A stretch of 64,000 bases of DNA from Aggregicoccus sp. 17bor-14 (GTDB lineage Bacteria > Myxococcota > Myxococcia > Myxococcales > Myxococcaceae), in contig NZ_VJZZ01000007.1 in the NCBI RefSeq assembly GCF_009659535.1, positions 124,001 through 188,000 of the forward strand, in the 5' to 3' direction. Shown here piece by piece: positions 47,059 through 58,609 of this stretch (its first letter is position 1; every line of letters begins with the position of its first letter). The notes under the pieces are model-generated. The model searched no databases, was not told where the DNA came from, and saw only the letters and a list, made by a program, of their open reading frames with translations. Both the position numbers and the translations under genes were made by a program.

Positions 47059-47556
47059 CTAGTCGCGGAAGTTGGTGAACTGCATGTCCAGCTTCAGCAC
47101 GTCCTGCTGGCCGCGGAACAGCGCGATGGCCTCCTGCAGGTCGTCGCGGTTCTTGCCCGTCACGCGCAGCTGGTCCGCCTGGATGCTGGCCTGCACCTTG
47201 ATCTTGGACTCCTTGAGGACCTTGATCAGCTCCTTGCTCTTCTCCACCGGGATGCCCTGCTGCAGCTTGATCAGCTGCTTCACGTTGGAGAGGCCGGTCT
47301 TCTCGATGTCCTCGTACTGCAGCACCCGCAGGCTGATGCCGCGCTTGGCGAGCTTCGCCAGCAGCACCTCCTTCGCGGCCTGCACGCGCTCCTCGCTGTT
47401 GGCCTTCACCGTGAGCGAGGTGTGGTCCGGGGCGACGACCACGTCGGCCTGGACACCCTGGAAGTCGTAGCGGGTGCTCAGCTCCTTCTTGGTCTGGTTC
47501 ACCGCGTTGTCCAGCTCGGCCAGATCGATCTTGGAGACGACGTCGAAAGAGGGCAT
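47059..47556 (-). CDS. YajQ-family cyclic-di-GMP-binding protein
   Basis: A 165-residue protein of the YajQ/DUF520 family, the usual length of about 160-165. It opens MPSFDVVSKIDLAELDNAVNQTKKELSTRYDFQG and ends with ALFRGQQDVLKLDMQFTNFRD, both diagnostic. Some members bind c-di-GMP and act as co-regulators; older literature links others to nucleotide or tRNA binding. With a PilZ-containing kinase elsewhere in the window, c-di-GMP signalling is a plausible theme. ATG 47556. Confidence 0.93.
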   Translation of the reverse strand: MPSFDVVSKIDLAELDNAVNQTKKELSTRYDFQGVQADVVVAPDHTSLTVKANSEERVQAAKEVLLAKLAKRGISLRVLQYEDIEKTGLSNVKQLIKLQQGIPVEKSKELIKVLKESKIKVQASIQADQLRVTGKNRDDLQEAIALFRGQQDVLKLDMQFTNFRD

Positions 47557-47586
47557 GGCGAGCCCGCCCTTATCAGACTTTGCCGC

Positions 47587-49233
47587 TCAGATCTTCACCA
47601 CCAGTGGCACCACCGGCGCGCGCTTGGCCGTGTACAGCTTGAAGGCCCGCTTCACCGCCCGCGTGAGCTCCTCGCGCAAGAGCGCGTCGTCCCCGTAGAG
47701 GCTGGGGCTGAGCTCCTGGAAGATGCGCTTCGCCTCCTCGGCCACCCGCCCCAGCTGCACCTGCTCGTCCAGCCCCAGGCCCTGCCCGGAGAGCTGGGGC
47801 CCGGCCAGCAGCACGTTGCGGCTGCGGTCGACGACGATTGCCGCGACGAGCAGCCCCGTCTCGGCGAGCCGGTTGCGCTCGGTCACGGCCTCCGGCGTCA
47901 CCTCGCTGCGGCTGAAGCGGTCGCGCAGCGTGCGCCCGTAGGGGACGCTGCCGGCGAAGCGGCCGCGGCCCTCGTCGAAGGCGAGCAGGTCGCCGTCCTT
48001 GGCGAGCAGCAGGTGCTCGGGCGCCATGCCCAGCTCGCGCGCGGTGCCCAGGTGGCGCACCAGCATGCGCAGCTCGCCGTGCACCGGGACGAAGTTCTTC
48101 GGCCGCACCGCCTGCAGCACCCGCTGCTGCTGCGGCTTGCTCGCGTGACCGGACACGTGCACGCCGGGTTCCAGCGCGGCGTAGGCCACCTTGCAGCCGC
48201 GCCAGTAGAGCTGGTCGATGAGCGCGCCCACGCCCCGCTCGTTGCCGGGAATCGGGCGCGAGCTGAGGATGACCAGGTCATCCGGGCCCAGGCGCACGGG
48301 CCCGTCTCCGGTGGCCAGCGTCACGAGCCCCGAGCGCGGCTCGGCCTGGCTGCCGGTGGTGAAGATGGCGACCTGCTTCGGCGGCAGGCTCGCCGCGTCC
48401 TCCATGTTGATGAAGAGGTCCGAGCGCGCGGTGATGTAGCCGAGCTCGCGCGCCATCTCCACGTTGCGCACCATGCTGCGCCCCGCGAGCGCCACTTTGC
48501 GCCCCAGCCGCTCGCACGAGCCGAGCGCGTGGCGCAGCCGGTGGATGTTGGAGGCGAAGGTGGCGACCACCACGCGGCCCGGGGCCTCGCGCAAGAGCCG
48601 CTCCAGCGTGGCCTCCACCACGCGCTCGCTGCCCGTCTCGTGGGTGTGCTCGGAGTTGGTCGAGTCGGAGAGGAGGCAGAGCACGCCCTCGTCGCCGTAC
48701 TCGCCCCAGCGCTCGAGGTCCGTCTTCAGCCCGTCGATGGGGTCCGGGTCCAGCTTGAAGTCGCCGGTGTGGATGACCGTGCCCTCGGGCGTGCGCACCG
48801 CGTACCCCACTGCGTCCGGCACGGTGTGCGTCACGCGCGTGGCCTCGACGGTGAAGAGGCTGCCCACGCCGAAGGGGTGGCGCGGCTCGATGACGCGAAG
48901 GTCCGCCTCGATGCCCGCCTCCTCCAGGCGGTGGCGCACCAGCGCGAGCGTGAAGCGGGTGCCGTAGACGGGCACCTTGCGCGGCGCGAGCTCCGAGAGG
49001 AGGAAGGGCAGGGCGCCCACGTGGTCCTCGTGCCCGTGCGTGAGCACGATGCCTTGCAGGCCGCCGCCGCGGGTGAGGTGCGTGAAGTCCGGGACGATGA
49101 TGTCCACGCCGGGCATGGACTCGGGCGGGAACATCAGCCCGCAGTCGATGAGCAGGGACTCCCCGCGGCAGGCGAGCACCAGGGCATTGAGGCCGAACTC
49201 TCCGAGGCCGCCGAGCGGGATGACGTGGAGCAT
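47587..49233 (-). CDS. rnj: Ribonuclease J
   Basis: Metallo-beta-lactamase-fold exo/endonuclease for mRNA and rRNA processing, 548 residues, typical length. The active-site motif is LTHGHEDHVGALP (His66, His68, Asp70, His71). Further ligands and the beta-CASP domain follow: TGDFKLDPDP, LLSDSTNSEHTHETGSE, IFTTGSQAEPRSGL, and HVSGHASKPQQQRVLQAVRPKNFVPVHGE. The beta-CASP H-x-x-GH segment (VHVSGHAS) is present. The last part is the shorter C-terminal domain. ATG 49233. Confidence 0.93.
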   Translation of the reverse strand: MLHVIPLGGLGEFGLNALVLACRGESLLIDCGLMFPPESMPGVDIIVPDFTHLTRGGGLQGIVLTHGHEDHVGALPFLLSELAPRKVPVYGTRFTLALVRHRLEEAGIEADLRVIEPRHPFGVGSLFTVEATRVTHTVPDAVGYAVRTPEGTVIHTGDFKLDPDPIDGLKTDLERWGEYGDEGVLCLLSDSTNSEHTHETGSERVVEATLERLLREAPGRVVVATFASNIHRLRHALGSCERLGRKVALAGRSMVRNVEMARELGYITARSDLFINMEDAASLPPKQVAIFTTGSQAEPRSGLVTLATGDGPVRLGPDDLVILSSRPIPGNERGVGALIDQLYWRGCKVAYAALEPGVHVSGHASKPQQQRVLQAVRPKNFVPVHGELRMLVRHLGTARELGMAPEHLLLAKDGDLLAFDEGRGRFAGSVPYGRTLRDRFSRSEVTPEAVTERNRLAETGLLVAAIVVDRSRNVLLAGPQLSGQGLGLDEQVQLGRVAEEAKRIFQELSPSLYGDDALLREELTRAVKRAFKLYTAKRAPVVPLVVKI

Positions 49234-49437
49234 GTGCTCCGATTATGGCCACCGCGCTCCGACACGTCTGCCGCTTTCATGCGCTGCGCGCACGACGGCC
49301 TGCCCGGAGAAGCACCTTGCCCCGGGTGGGAAAAGAACTGCCCATGCACGGAAGGCCCTCGCCCAGACGCCCCCCTCAACGCGCTCCCGTGCAGGGACAG
49401 CAGGCGGGGTTCTGCAAGGAGCGGGCTCAGCAGATGC

Positions 49438-49902
49438 TCAGGGAGCCGGCAGGCCGACGCCTGCGTGCAGGTCTTCGGGGAAGTCGTCGTCGGAGACGCC
49501 CGGCGAGGGGCGCTCCGAGAGCAGCTCCACGAGCGCTCGCAGGGCGTCCGAGCGGGTGAAGATGCCCAGCAGGCGGCGCTCCTCCACCACCGCCACCGCG
49601 CCGTGCTTCTCCTGCCACATGCGCGCGACCACCGTCTCCAGCGCGGCGCCCGGCGACACGCGGGGCACGTCCGCGCGCAGCGCCTCGCTCACGGCCACGT
49701 CCCCGGGGTCCACGCCCTGCAGCGTCTCCATGAGGTAGATGTCGCGCTGGGAGAGCACCCCGCGCAGGAGCCCCTCCTCGAGCACGGGCAGGTGGCGGAT
49801 GCGGCGCTCGCGCATGAGGCGCTGGGCCTCGGCGAGCGTGTCCTCCGGGCCCACCGTGCGCGGGCTGCGGGTCATGTACTGCGCCACCGTGCGTGTGCTC
49901 AT
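49438..49902 (-). CDS. Two-CBS-domain protein
   Basis: A 154-residue protein made almost entirely of a CBS pair (Bateman module): VAQYMTRSPRTVGPEDTLAEAQRLMRERRIRHLPVLEEGLLRGVLSQRDIYL, and VSEALRADVPRVSPGAALETVVARMWQEKHGAVAVVEERRLLGIFTRSDALRAL. Such modules sense adenine nucleotides. There is no attached effector, so it probably acts on a partner. The ATG at 49902 faces the divergent CBS gene at 50098, leaving 195 bases for shared control. Confidence 0.88.
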   Translation of the reverse strand: MSTRTVAQYMTRSPRTVGPEDTLAEAQRLMRERRIRHLPVLEEGLLRGVLSQRDIYLMETLQGVDPGDVAVSEALRADVPRVSPGAALETVVARMWQEKHGAVAVVEERRLLGIFTRSDALRALVELLSERPSPGVSDDDFPEDLHAGVGLPAP

Positions 49903-50097
49903 GGAGACCTCTGCGTTCTTCAACCCCCGAACGTGCGGCCTCCCCCGGCGGTTGGCAGGCAGGAAGCTCCCGACGGCGCGGACGAGCGCGTGCCCTGCGG
50001 CCGGGAGACCGCCGTCGAGGGTCTGCGGCACGCCCCGCGGGTGCCCACCTTTGCCGCCTCTGGACGCCCACAGAACCCCTTCCCCAGGAGGACCCCC

Positions 50098-51303
50098 ATG
50101 GCCCACAAGCAGCCGGACTTCCGTCAAGGCACGAACCCCTCCAACCCCAACCGCGGTGCCTCCAGCGACACCCCGCGCACCGACGAGGTGATCGGCAACT
50201 TCCAGCCCTCGGCGACCTCGTCGCAGGCCTCGAGCGGACGCACCGAGCAGGGCTTCGGCCGCGAGGACACGGGGCGCGGCGGCGGGCTGGGCCGCTTCTT
50301 CCGCGCCGCGAGCGAACGTCTCAAGGGCCGCTCGTTCGGGAGCTCGGACGACGAGCGCTGGGAGTCGCGCGGGCGTGAGGGCTATGGCGACTACGGACGC
50401 TCGATCCGCGAGGGCTCCTACCGCGACGACTCGCGCAGCTTCGACGACACCCCGAGCCGCGACGAGCGGCGCTACGGCCGCAGCGGCGCGGACTCCGATG
50501 GGGACGTGGACTCGTCCTTCGAGCGCAGCCGCCGGACCGGGCGCGAGGTGAACGAGCGCGAGACGCGCTACACGCAGACGCCCCAGCAGGAGCTGCGCGA
50601 CATCCAGCGCCGCGGCTACCCGGAGGCGGGCTACGGCACGGGGATGCGCGAGGACCGCGGGCTGTACTCGGACTACGGCCGGCGCGAGGGGGGCTTCGAG
50701 AGCGGCGCGTACGGCGAGGGCAGCCGCATGGCCGAGGGCGGCAGGGACTTCGCGCGCCGGCCAGATGGCCAGGGCTACATGCGCACGGGGGCGACGGGGG
50801 CGATGGGGTCCTCCATGGGCTCGGCGACCCAGCGCGGGCGCTGGCAGCGCGAGCCGCTCACCGCGCAGGAGATCATGACCCGCAACCCGCGCACGGTGCG
50901 CCGCGACAGCCCGCTGCGCGATGCGGCGCAGATCATGAAGGACGAGAACGTGGGCATCGTGCCGGTGGTGGACGAGAACCTGCGCCTGGTGGGTGTGCTC
51001 ACCGACCGCGACGTGGTGGTGCGCGCCTTCGTGGACGAGCGCCAGCCCCACACCCTGCGCGTGTCCGACGTGATGACGGACGACGTGGAGGCGGTGACGC
51101 CGGAGGAGAGCATCCACGAGCTCATCGAGCTGATGGGCCGCAAGCAGATCCGCCGCGTGCCGGTGGTGGACCGCGAGGACCGGCTGCTGGGCATCATCGC
51201 CATGGCGGACATCGCGAACCGGGCGGAGCAGGACGAGGAGCTGCAGGCCGCGCTCGAGCGCATCTCCTCGCGCCGCTCCTTCTGGAGCCGCTCGTTCACC
51301 TAG
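50098..51303 (+). CDS. CBS-domain protein with long disordered Arg/Gly/Asp-rich N-terminus
   Basis: A 401-residue protein. Residues 1-255 are low-complexity, rich in Arg, Gly, Asp, Ser and Tyr (RSFGSSDDERWESRGREGYGDYGRSIREG and similar), with no domain. Residues 256-375 form a CBS pair: AQEIMTRNPRTVRRDSPLRDAAQIMKDENVGIVPVVDENLRLVGVLTDRDVVVRAF, then VSDVMTDDVEAVTPEESIHELIELMGRKQIRRVPVVDREDRLLGIIAMADIA. The pair is a close paralogue of the neighbour at 49438. The N-terminus looks suited to phase separation or protein scaffolding. ATG 50098 follows CCAGGAGGACCCCC. Confidence 0.85.
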   Translation: MAHKQPDFRQGTNPSNPNRGASSDTPRTDEVIGNFQPSATSSQASSGRTEQGFGREDTGRGGGLGRFFRAASERLKGRSFGSSDDERWESRGREGYGDYGRSIREGSYRDDSRSFDDTPSRDERRYGRSGADSDGDVDSSFERSRRTGREVNERETRYTQTPQQELRDIQRRGYPEAGYGTGMREDRGLYSDYGRREGGFESGAYGEGSRMAEGGRDFARRPDGQGYMRTGATGAMGSSMGSATQRGRWQREPLTAQEIMTRNPRTVRRDSPLRDAAQIMKDENVGIVPVVDENLRLVGVLTDRDVVVRAFVDERQPHTLRVSDVMTDDVEAVTPEESIHELIELMGRKQIRRVPVVDREDRLLGIIAMADIANRAEQDEELQAALERISSRRSFWSRSFT

Positions 51304-51389
51304 GCCCCGGAGGCGCCGGGGGGCAGGCAGCCAGGCGGGGTGCAGAAGGGGCCGCAGAGCAGGCGGAAAGGCGTTAAAGAAGCCGGCCC

Positions 51390-53753
<2,364 letters not shown>

Positions 53754-53924
53754 GGCGGCGCGCGGGCCGCTCCCCTGATGCCCCGGAGTTCCCGGAATGA
53801 CGGGCGCTCGTCCGGGGAGCTCCCGCCGAGGGCTCGCTCGCTGGTGTTGAGTAGCCGAGGAGGCCCTGGCCAGCGGACCACTTGGCAGATGACGGGGTGC
53901 ATGGGGCGTGAGCACGGTGCGGGC

Positions 53925-55505
53925 ATGCTCAAGAGTGACACCGCCTCGCGGCTGATCCCCACCGGCGTCTCCGGACTCGATGAAGTGCTGTTCGGCGGGG
54001 TGACGCGCAACAACATCATCCTGGTGGAGGGGGCGCCGGGCACCGGGAAGACCACGCTGGGCCTGGGCTTCATCCACGCGGGCGCGCGGCGCTTCGACGA
54101 GCCGGGCGTCATCGTCACCTTCGAGCTCTCGCCGCAGAAGCTGCTGCGCGACGCGCGCGGCTACGACTGGGACTTCGAGGAGCTGGAGCGCCAGCGCAAG
54201 GTGAAGATCCTCTACACCAGTCCCTCGGTGCTCATGGACGAGCTGCAGTCCACCGACGGGGTGCTGGCGAGCGAGATCGCCGCGCTGGGCGCGAAGCGCC
54301 TGCTCATCGACGGGCTCACACCCCTGCAGTTGCTCGCGCAGAGCCGCCACCAGCGCTCCTACCGCGAGAGCCTGCACCTGCTGGTCGAGGGGCTGCAGCG
54401 GCTGGGCATCACCGCGCTGCTCACCCGGGAGATCGAGGGCCCGGGGCCGGAGGAGACGAGCCACGCGCACGAGCGCTTCGTCTGCGACACCATCATCACG
54501 CTGGGCACCCAGCGGCGGCGGCGCGGCATGCTGCGCACGCTCGAGGTGGTGAAGTCACGCGGCCAGGAGTTCCTCACCGGCCAGCACACGCTGCGCATCG
54601 AGGCGGGGCATGGCATCCAGGTGTACCGCCGCAGCCAGTCGCGGCCGCATGCCTTCGTGGACCAGCCCACCTCGATGGAGCGGGTGTCCAGCGGCTGTCC
54701 CGCGCTCGACGGCCTCATGCAGGGCGGGCTCTACCGCGGCTCGGTGACGCTCACGGTGGGCATCTCCGGCACGGGCAAGACCGTTTCCGCGGTGCAGTTC
54801 CTCACCGACGGGGCGAAGCGCGGCGAGCGCGGGCTGCTGGTGACGCTGGACGAGCACCCGCAGCAGCTCATCCGCAACGCCGCCACGCTGGGGCTGGACC
54901 TCGCGGGCCCCCTCGCGCAGGAGAAGCTCTTCATCCACTACGAGAGCCCGCTCGAGCTGGAGCTGGACGTGCACTTCGACCGCATCGCGCGGCTGGTGGA
55001 GCAGCACCACATCCAGCGCGTGGTGCTCGACTCGGTCGCCGCCTACGAGGCGGCGAGCCCCGAGGAGGCCACCGACTTCATGTACGCGCTGGCCACCTAC
55101 CTCAAGCGCCGGCTGTGCACGGTGATGTGCAACTACGAGAGCCCGGAGCTGCTGGGCGTGTCGCAGATCAGCGAGAACCTGAAGGCCTCGCACCTCGTCG
55201 ACAACATCATCCTCTTCAACTACGTGGAGGTCTCCACCCGGCTGCGCCGCGCCATCACCATCCCCAAGGTGCGCGGCAGCAAGAACGTGCAGAAGACACG
55301 CGAGTACGTGATCGGCCAGGGCGGCATCTCGCTGCTGGACGAGGACTCGGGCGAGGCGGCCGCGCTGCCCGAGGTGCCGCAGCTGCCCTTCTCCAGCTAT
55401 TACGGGCTGCTCTCGCGCTCCCCGGCACGCCAGAGCCCGGTCATCGAGACGGCGCTGCAGGACGGGGGGCACCTGCCCCGGTCCCCTCGCATCCCGAAGG
55501 AGTAG
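53925..55505 (+). CDS. KaiC-like double-domain ATPase
   Basis: A 526-residue RecA-like protein with two KaiC domains. CI has Walker A EGAPGTGKTTLGLGF (residues 36-43) and TFELSPQKLL; CII has Walker A GISGTGKTVSAVQF (279-286), TLDEHPQQLIRNA and VVLDSVAAYEAA. The end resembles KaiC (LVDNIILFNYVEVSTRLRRAITIPKVRGSKN). By eye, the Ser431/Thr432 phosphosites of cyanobacterial KaiC align with ASHLVD here: Ser is kept and Thr becomes His, so dual autophosphorylation is doubtful. Non-cyanobacterial KaiC proteins act in stress or signalling. The start ATG 53925 fits homologues; ATG 53889 is possible. It is followed three bases later by a histidine kinase. Confidence 0.86.
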   Translation: MLKSDTASRLIPTGVSGLDEVLFGGVTRNNIILVEGAPGTGKTTLGLGFIHAGARRFDEPGVIVTFELSPQKLLRDARGYDWDFEELERQRKVKILYTSPSVLMDELQSTDGVLASEIAALGAKRLLIDGLTPLQLLAQSRHQRSYRESLHLLVEGLQRLGITALLTREIEGPGPEETSHAHERFVCDTIITLGTQRRRRGMLRTLEVVKSRGQEFLTGQHTLRIEAGHGIQVYRRSQSRPHAFVDQPTSMERVSSGCPALDGLMQGGLYRGSVTLTVGISGTGKTVSAVQFLTDGAKRGERGLLVTLDEHPQQLIRNAATLGLDLAGPLAQEKLFIHYESPLELELDVHFDRIARLVEQHHIQRVVLDSVAAYEAASPEEATDFMYALATYLKRRLCTVMCNYESPELLGVSQISENLKASHLVDNIILFNYVEVSTRLRRAITIPKVRGSKNVQKTREYVIGQGGISLLDEDSGEAAALPEVPQLPFSSYYGLLSRSPARQSPVIETALQDGGHLPRSPRIPKE

Positions 55506-55508
55506 CGG

Positions 55509-56798
55509 ATGCGCATGAACGACCCGTCGTCCCCGGCCGGTGACGGCACAGCCGCATGGCCCGCCACCCTGGAGAACGCCCAGTGGGCGCCGGCCATCGA
55601 GCAGTTCTGCCAGGCCACCGGGCTCACCGCCTGCATCTACGATGCATCGGGGAAGCGCGTGGCCGGTCCGCTCTACTGCACCCCGCTGAGCGCGCTGCTG
55701 GTGGGCGCGGGGCTGTGGAGCCCCGCGGGGCCCGCGGACCGTGCCGAGGCCGAGCTGGTGCAGGAGGTGCTCCACACGCGCGAGCCGCTCTCGCGCCAGC
55801 TGTACGGCTCGCTGCGCGTGGACGCGCTTCCCCTGCTGGTGGGAGCGCGCCCCGTGGGCGCGGTGCTCTACGGCTGGGTGTTCGACCACTTCTCGGATCC
55901 CGTGGAGTGCGAGCGGCTGGGGCGCGCGCTGGGCATCGCGGGGCACACGCTGTGGAGCACTTCGCGCCTGCAGCAGCCGACGAGCGCGAGCCGCTTCGAG
56001 GTGGCAGGCACCCTGCTCAAGACGCTCGCCACGCAGAACCTCAACCAGCTCTCGGCGCTGAGCGCGATGCGGGAGCTCGCCCGGATGCGCGACGAGTTCC
56101 TGCTCGGCGTCTCCCATGAGCTGCGCACCCCGCTGCAGAGCCTGCGGCTGCGCATCGACCAGCTGCTGCGCACGCAGCTGGACGACCCGGAGAACATCCG
56201 CCGGCTGCTGCTGGCCATGAAGCGCAGCGTGGACGCCGAGGCGAAGCTGGTGGAGGACCTGCTCGAGGCCTCCCAGACGCTGAGCGGCAAGCTCACCGTG
56301 GAGCTGGAGCCGCTGCGGCTCGCCGCGATGGTGGCCGAGGCGATCGAGGCGTCGGAGCCTGCGGCGCACGCCAAGGGCATCACCCTGACCAGCAGCATTC
56401 CGCCCGCCTTCCACGGCGAGGTGCTGGGGGACGCGAGCCGGCTGCGCCAGGTGCTGTGGAACCTGCTGATCAACGCGCTGAAGTTCACGCCGGAGGGCGG
56501 CCGGGTGACGCTGCGGGTGAGCGAGTCCCCCGCCGGGGTGGAGCTCGCGGTGAGCGACACGGGCATCGGCATCCCCCGCGAGGTGCTGGGGCAGATCTTC
56601 GAGCCCTTCGCCCAGGGCAGCCTCACCCGCTCCCAGCGCAAGGGCGGACTCGGACTGGGGCTCGCCATCGCCCGGCACGTGGTGGAGCTGCACGGCGGCA
56701 CCATCTCGGTGGCCAGCGAGGGTCCGGGAACGGGCGCAACCTTTACCGTGCGCCTCCCGGTGCGCGCGCGCGCAGGTGCCGCGTGGCGCGCCCCCTGA
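55509..56798 (+). CDS. PocR-domain sensor histidine kinase
   Basis: A 429-residue soluble histidine kinase. The N-terminal region (residues 25-150; WAPAIEQFCQATGLTACIYDASGKRVAGPLYC ... PLLVGARPVGAVLYGWVFDHF) resembles PocR ligand-sensor domains, which bind small hydrocarbon-like ligands. The kinase core follows: H-box FLLGVSHELRTPLQSL with His203, N-box RQVLWNLLINALKFTPEGG, G1 VSDTGIGIPREV, F-box QIFEPFAQG and G2 GGLGLGLAIARHVVELHGG. No membrane segment or receiver is present. It is cotranscribed with the KaiC-like gene (three-base spacing), so the pair likely signals together. Confidence 0.87.
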   Translation: MRMNDPSSPAGDGTAAWPATLENAQWAPAIEQFCQATGLTACIYDASGKRVAGPLYCTPLSALLVGAGLWSPAGPADRAEAELVQEVLHTREPLSRQLYGSLRVDALPLLVGARPVGAVLYGWVFDHFSDPVECERLGRALGIAGHTLWSTSRLQQPTSASRFEVAGTLLKTLATQNLNQLSALSAMRELARMRDEFLLGVSHELRTPLQSLRLRIDQLLRTQLDDPENIRRLLLAMKRSVDAEAKLVEDLLEASQTLSGKLTVELEPLRLAAMVAEAIEASEPAAHAKGITLTSSIPPAFHGEVLGDASRLRQVLWNLLINALKFTPEGGRVTLRVSESPAGVELAVSDTGIGIPREVLGQIFEPFAQGSLTRSQRKGGLGLGLAIARHVVELHGGTISVASEGPGTGATFTVRLPVRARAGAAWRAP

Positions 56799-56841
56799 AC
56801 GCCGGAGCACGCACCGCCGCGCGCCGCGCGCGGACGGCGGC

Positions 56842-57372
56842 TCAGTCCCGGGTGAAGCGCTCGACCAGCTCCGGGTGGCCGGAGAGGACGCGGTGGAGCT
56901 CCGCGCGCGTTCCGAGCGTGAAGTCCTGGAAGTCGAAGCCCGGGCTGACGGTGCAGCCGCACAGCGTGTAGCGCGCGCCGAGGGGCCTCGCCGCCTGCCA
57001 GGCGCCCGCGGGGACCACCACCTGGGGCAGCTCGGCCTCCGAGAAGCGGGTGCCCAGCACGTGGCGCGTGGGGGTGCCGTGGGCATCGACGATGTGGAGC
57101 TCCAGTGAGTCCCCGTCGTAGTGGTGCCACACCTCGTCCGAGGTCACCCGGTGGAACGCCGAGAAGGTACCCGCCGGCAGGAGGAAGTAGATGGCCGTGG
57201 ACGCGGAGCGCGGAGCCCCGTGCGGGAGGCCCTCCAGCTGGAGTGGCGCGCGGAACGTCTCCCGGTAGAAGCCGCCCTCGGGATGGGGTGCGAGGCCGAG
57301 CTGCTCGACGAGGCGCCGGACCTCGTCTGTCAGGTCAGGCGCCGAAGGGGGAGGGGGAGGGCGTGCGGGCAT
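56842..57372 (-). CDS. Cupin_5 (DUF985) family protein
   Basis: A 176-residue cupin. The family pattern is LAPHPEGGFYRETFRA, STAIYFLLPAGTFSAFHRVTSDEVWHHYDGDSLELHIVD, LPQVVVPAGAWQAARPLGARYTLCGCTVSPGFDFQDFTLG. The His in FHRVTSDEVWH and the later Glu/His are the expected metal site. No enzyme function is established for this group. ATG 57372 (MPARPPPP) is chosen; a GTG further upstream is possible. It is convergent with the histidine kinase. Confidence 0.85.
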   Translation of the reverse strand: MPARPPPPPSAPDLTDEVRRLVEQLGLAPHPEGGFYRETFRAPLQLEGLPHGAPRSASTAIYFLLPAGTFSAFHRVTSDEVWHHYDGDSLELHIVDAHGTPTRHVLGTRFSEAELPQVVVPAGAWQAARPLGARYTLCGCTVSPGFDFQDFTLGTRAELHRVLSGHPELVERFTRD

Positions 57373-57436
57373 GGAGAGCAGCGTGCCACGCTCGCCGCCG
57401 GTGGGGGACACGGGTTTCGCCGCGGGCGCGATCGCT

Positions 57437-58327
57437 TCAGGGCGCTGGCGCCGCCGCCGCGAGGCCGTCGGCGGCCCGCCCGATCTGCTCCAAGAGCTCG
57501 TTCTCCTCCTCGACGGACGTGTCGTGCTCGACTCCGGCGTACTCGCGCAGCTCCGCGGAGTACCCGGCCTGCCGCAGCTCGGCGATCGAGGCGCGCGCGC
57601 TCCGGGTCGGCACCGCGAGGTCGGCGGCGCCGTGGAAGGCCGAAACCGGCGGGAGCGTTGCCGGTCGAGACCGCGAGCTGAGCGCGGCCGATGGGTAGAG
57701 CGAGGGCGGGAGCAGGCCGCTGATGGGGAAGGCGGCCGCCAGCGCCTCGGGGTGGGTGACCGCCAGGGCGAAGGTCATGATGCCGCCCTGCGAGAAGCCG
57801 GTGACGAGCGGCTTTCCAATGGTGGGGCGGGCGGCGACCAGCGCGGCGAGCGCGACGGCGAGCCGATCCGCTTCCCGCGTCACCACGGGCGCTGCGACGT
57901 CCTCGCGGACGGAGTCGAACCAGAGGTACATGCCGCCGCGCGGGTGGCCATACGGGAGGATGAGGCGGGCGCGGCGGTGGTAACGCCCGAGAATCGGGAG
58001 CAGGCCCTCGGGGTTCCCGCCCATGGGATGCAGCGCGACGATCATCGGCACCCGCTCTTCAGGTCGGGCCCCGCCCGTCATGTGCTCGAGGTAGCGCACG
58101 CCCGCGATCTCGCCCCGGGTCGTGCTCCCCGCTTCCTCGGCCGGGGGCTGAGCCGCTGTTGACGGTGACTCCGCACCGGCGTCGAAAGCCGTCCGCGCGG
58201 TCGCAGCGTCCCGTGAGCGGCAGGCAGGAGCGGACAGGAGCGCCACGACGACCAGGGCCCAGGCCGTGGAACGGCGGTCGTCCGGGTGCCGGAAGCGAGA
58301 CGGTGGAGTCGAGCGCAGCGTTCGCAT
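57437..58327 (-). CDS. Alpha/beta-hydrolase esterase lipoprotein
   Basis: A 296-residue exported hydrolase. A long N-terminus leads to a lipobox SAPAC (Cys36) after WALVVVALLS. The catalytic domain resembles carboxylesterase/phospholipase (Abhydrolase_2): IVALHPMGGNPEGLLP (oxyanion), GFSQGGIMTFALA with the nucleophile Ser, HGAADLAVPT with the Asp, and GVEHDTSVEEEN with the His. The GLLPPSLYPSAAL block near residue 210 is usual in this group. The substrate is unknown. The start is ATG 58327. Confidence 0.84.
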   Translation of the reverse strand: MRTLRSTPPSRFRHPDDRRSTAWALVVVALLSAPACRSRDAATARTAFDAGAESPSTAAQPPAEEAGSTTRGEIAGVRYLEHMTGGARPEERVPMIVALHPMGGNPEGLLPILGRYHRRARLILPYGHPRGGMYLWFDSVREDVAAPVVTREADRLAVALAALVAARPTIGKPLVTGFSQGGIMTFALAVTHPEALAAAFPISGLLPPSLYPSAALSSRSRPATLPPVSAFHGAADLAVPTRSARASIAELRQAGYSAELREYAGVEHDTSVEEENELLEQIGRAADGLAAAAPAP

Positions 58328-58609
58328 TCAGCCAGACAGTGACCCGGGCATGGCCAGAGTTTCGGAGGTGCACCCGCGGTCAGGGCTCAGGGAGCTCCGG
58401 GTCGTCTCGCGGCGCGCGCCACGCGCGGTACTGCCCTCCAGGACGAGTCGGCGCGCACCCTACACGCCACCTGCCCGCAGCCCGCACGACCGCGAGCCGC
58501 GATGAGTTGCGCCGCAGGGGGGAGCGATGCACGTTGAGGGCGCGGAAGGGCGAGGCGAGCCTGCGGGCCGCGCGCGGAGGCCGGTCATGCAGCGCAACCG
58601 AGGTGCGTG

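Noticed and set aside
47422-50097. A long plus-strand open frame fused upstream of the CBS protein at 50098
   Set aside because: It lies antisense to YajQ, RNase J and a CBS gene. The true start is the ATG at 50098 with a strong ribosome site.
58328-58609. Possible small gene or RNA between the esterase and the membrane-protein gene
   Set aside because: Short open frames here lack ribosome sites and family features, and no convincing hairpin or promoter was found.
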